6,962 nt of DNA from Castellaniella sp. UBA6218. GTDB taxonomy: Bacteria; Pseudomonadota; Gammaproteobacteria; Burkholderiales; Burkholderiaceae_B. Shown piece after piece: positions 5,861-6,962 of the stretch. A program made the translations under genes and the position numbers. The notes beneath the pieces were generated by a model, which had not been told where the DNA came from, did not search any database, and worked only from the letters and a program-made list of their open reading frames with translations. The stretch spans positions 1 to 6,962 of the forward strand of contig DISE01000077.1 in the NCBI GenBank assembly GCA_002421865.1, written 5' to 3'. How positions within the stretch are numbered: position 1 is the stretch's first letter; the number at the start of each line of letters is the position of its first letter.

Positions 5861-6352
5861 ATGGACCGCATTCGTATTCATGCCTGGGCCGCGTGCGCGG
5901 CCGTCCTGGGCGCCCTGGCCGCCTGCGCGCCGATCAAGCCGGCCAAGGCGCCGGGCGAGGCGCCCGTTGCCCGGCCGTCCTGCACGGCGGCGGTGGCGGG
6001 CGATCCCCTGGTCGGCAACTGGCTGTCGGTCAGCTCACAGAAAGGCGTCGCGGGCGCGCTGCGCACGCTCTATACGCTGAATCCGGACGGCACCATGAGC
6101 TACGTCGAACAGATCAAGCGTCCCCGCACGCCGTCCCAGGGCCTGTATGAATCGGGCTGCTGGTCGCGTGAAGGGCAGACATTGGTGCTGCGCACCCTGG
6201 AATCGAACGGCTCGCCCGTGAATCTGGACGATCCGATCTATACCAACCGGAATCGCGTCGACCGGGTCAACGCGACCGAACTGCGCCTGAGCGGCCCGAA
6301 CGGCACCGTCAAGGCGCGGCGCATGTCGCCGGGCTACCGCCTGCCGTTCTAG
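5861..6352 (+). CDS. Small predicted lipoprotein, possibly lipocalin-like
   Basis: The 163-residue product has an n-region MDRIRIHAW, a hydrophobic core and a lipobox, L19-A20-A21-C22, so Cys22 is probably lipidated and the protein envelope-bound. A Pro/Ala/Lys linker of about 25 residues follows. The globular part begins near DPLVGNW at 48-54, continues with YTLNPDGTM at 71-79 and GCWSREG near 99-105, and looks beta-rich; the LVGNW...NPDGT...W pattern recalls lipocalin-like small domains. Cys41 and Cys100 could form a disulphide. I do not recognise a named family and assign no function. ATG 5861 is preferred because it gives a normal signal peptide; in-frame ATGs at 5831 and 5843 would add 10 or 6 residues. 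The Shine-Dalgarno is poor for all three. The gene runs into the convergent gltX with 20 bp between the stops. Confidence 0.78.
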   Translation: MDRIRIHAWAACAAVLGALAACAPIKPAKAPGEAPVARPSCTAAVAGDPLVGNWLSVSSQKGVAGALRTLYTLNPDGTMSYVEQIKRPRTPSQGLYESGCWSREGQTLVLRTLESNGSPVNLDDPIYTNRNRVDRVNATELRLSGPNGTVKARRMSPGYRLPF

Positions 6353-6356
6353 GCGC

Positions 6357-6373
6357 GGCGCCCGGCGGGCGTT
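6357..6373. terminator. Possible weak hairpin terminator between convergent genes
   Basis: CGCCC (6359-6363) pairs with GGGCG (6367-6371) around a GGC loop, in the 20-bp gap between the lipoprotein and gltX stops. G-U pairs could lengthen the stem slightly. There is no U-tract on either strand, so this is only a tentative terminator. Confidence 0.25.
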
Positions 6374-6962
6374 CAGGCCAGGCTGGCCGCCAGGCGTTGC
6401 AACACCGTTTCGCGGCCCAGCAGGGTCAGTACGGCGCCGATGGACGGCGTGTGCTTGTGGCCGGTGACGGCCACCCGCAACGGGATCGCCAGTTTCGGCA
6501 TTTTGGCCCCGTGGTCCTTCAGGACGGCTTTCAGCAGGCCGTCGAGTTCCGCTTCGGTCCAGCCGGGCAGCGCATCGGCGCGACGCAGGAAGTCGTCCAG
6601 CAAGCCACGCGCCGCGTCGTCCAGGACTTCGGCCCGCAATGCCTCGTCGGCCGGGGTGTAGGGGCCGCAGAACAGCATGGCGCCTTCGGCAAGGTCTTCC
6701 AGGGTTTCGCCGCGGTCGCGCAGCAGCGCCATCACGGCCGGCAGGTCGGTCGACGCGGGGTCGCCGCCCCGGCGGACGATACGCGGCGCGACGCGTGAGG
6801 CCAGTTCGGCCGGATCGAGCGCGCGCAGCGCGTGAGCGTTGACCCAGTTCAGCTTCTTCGGGTCCCACTGCGCCGCCGAGCGGCTGAGGTTGCGCGGGTC
6901 GAACCATTCCACGAACTGCTCGCGGGTGAAGAGTTCATCGTTGCCGTGGCTCCAGCCCAGGC
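6373..6962 (-). CDS. gltX: Glutamyl-tRNA synthetase, C-terminal part (partial)
   Basis: A minus-strand frame enters at the window's right edge and stops with TGA (complement of 6373-6375), giving 195 complete C-terminal residues. The segment at the edge, LGWSHGNDELFTREQF, is the conserved GltX region after the catalytic domain, and WDPKKLNWVN downstream matches the alpha-helical anticodon-binding region. The C-terminus, with VAVTGHKHTPSIGAVLTLLG, is also typical of GltX. The enzyme attaches glutamate to tRNA-Glu in the cytoplasm. The HIGH-type and KMSKS-type motifs and the start lie beyond the window, since the family is about 465-470 residues. A GTG at 6912 that could be read as a start is internal. 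The gene is convergent with the lipoprotein gene. Confidence 0.95.
   Translation of the reverse strand, partial: LGWSHGNDELFTREQFVEWFDPRNLSRSAAQWDPKKLNWVNAHALRALDPAELASRVAPRIVRRGGDPASTDLPAVMALLRDRGETLEDLAEGAMLFCGPYTPADEALRAEVLDDAARGLLDDFLRRADALPGWTEAELDGLLKAVLKDHGAKMPKLAIPLRVAVTGHKHTPSIGAVLTLLGRETVLQRLAASLA

Noticed and set aside
5726..5881. N-terminal extension of the CopD-like protein to 5881
   Set aside because: It would overlap the start of the divergent lipoprotein gene and add hydrophilic His/Arg/Pro sequence without a family match. ATG 5725 places the first helix at the N-terminus.

Overview
The window looks like a stretch of ordinary core chromosome from a GC-rich betaproteobacterium, most likely Burkholderiales and probably Alcaligenaceae (Bordetella/Achromobacter/Castellaniella type). 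This rests on the accC-prmA-(DUF3426 zinc-ribbon)-PfkB kinase order, an AlgP/BpH1-like Lys/Ala/Pro histone-like gene, strong G/C at third codon positions, and compact gene spacing. The assignment comes from recognising protein families and gene order, not from a database search.

Left block (1-3687, all + strand): the 3' end of accC (biotin carboxylase), prmA (ribosomal protein L11 methyltransferase), a membrane-anchored MJ0042-type zinc-ribbon/DUF3426 protein, a PfkB-family (adenosine/ribokinase-like) kinase and a SlyB-like glycine-zipper lipoprotein. Gaps are 8, 12, 14 and 40 bp, so read-through from the acc genes is plausible. The block ends at a strong bidirectional hairpin terminator (3660-3687).

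Middle block (3705-5725, all - strand): a YggT-family membrane protein, then its own-strand upstream neighbour, an H1-like DNA-binding protein with its own intrinsic terminator, and further upstream a small four-helix CopD-like membrane protein. The 219-bp gap in front of the histone gene holds a good ribosome binding site, a near-perfect 12-nt inverted repeat and a weak promoter candidate.

Right block (5726-6962): a divergent intergenic region with a TACAAT -10 candidate facing left and a 14-bp palindrome. It is followed by a small lipoprotein gene on + that converges on the 3' end of gltX (glutamyl-tRNA synthetase) on -.

The genes serve fatty-acid synthesis, translation, envelope integrity and nucleoid structure, and do not form one pathway. 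I see no mobile element, CRISPR array, tRNA, rRNA, phage gene or defence system. The points most worth a second look are the conserved-context zinc-ribbon membrane protein of unknown role, the histone-like gene (acidic/aromatic tail and 5' inverted repeat) and the palindrome at the lipoprotein start. I do not see a convincing undescribed system.
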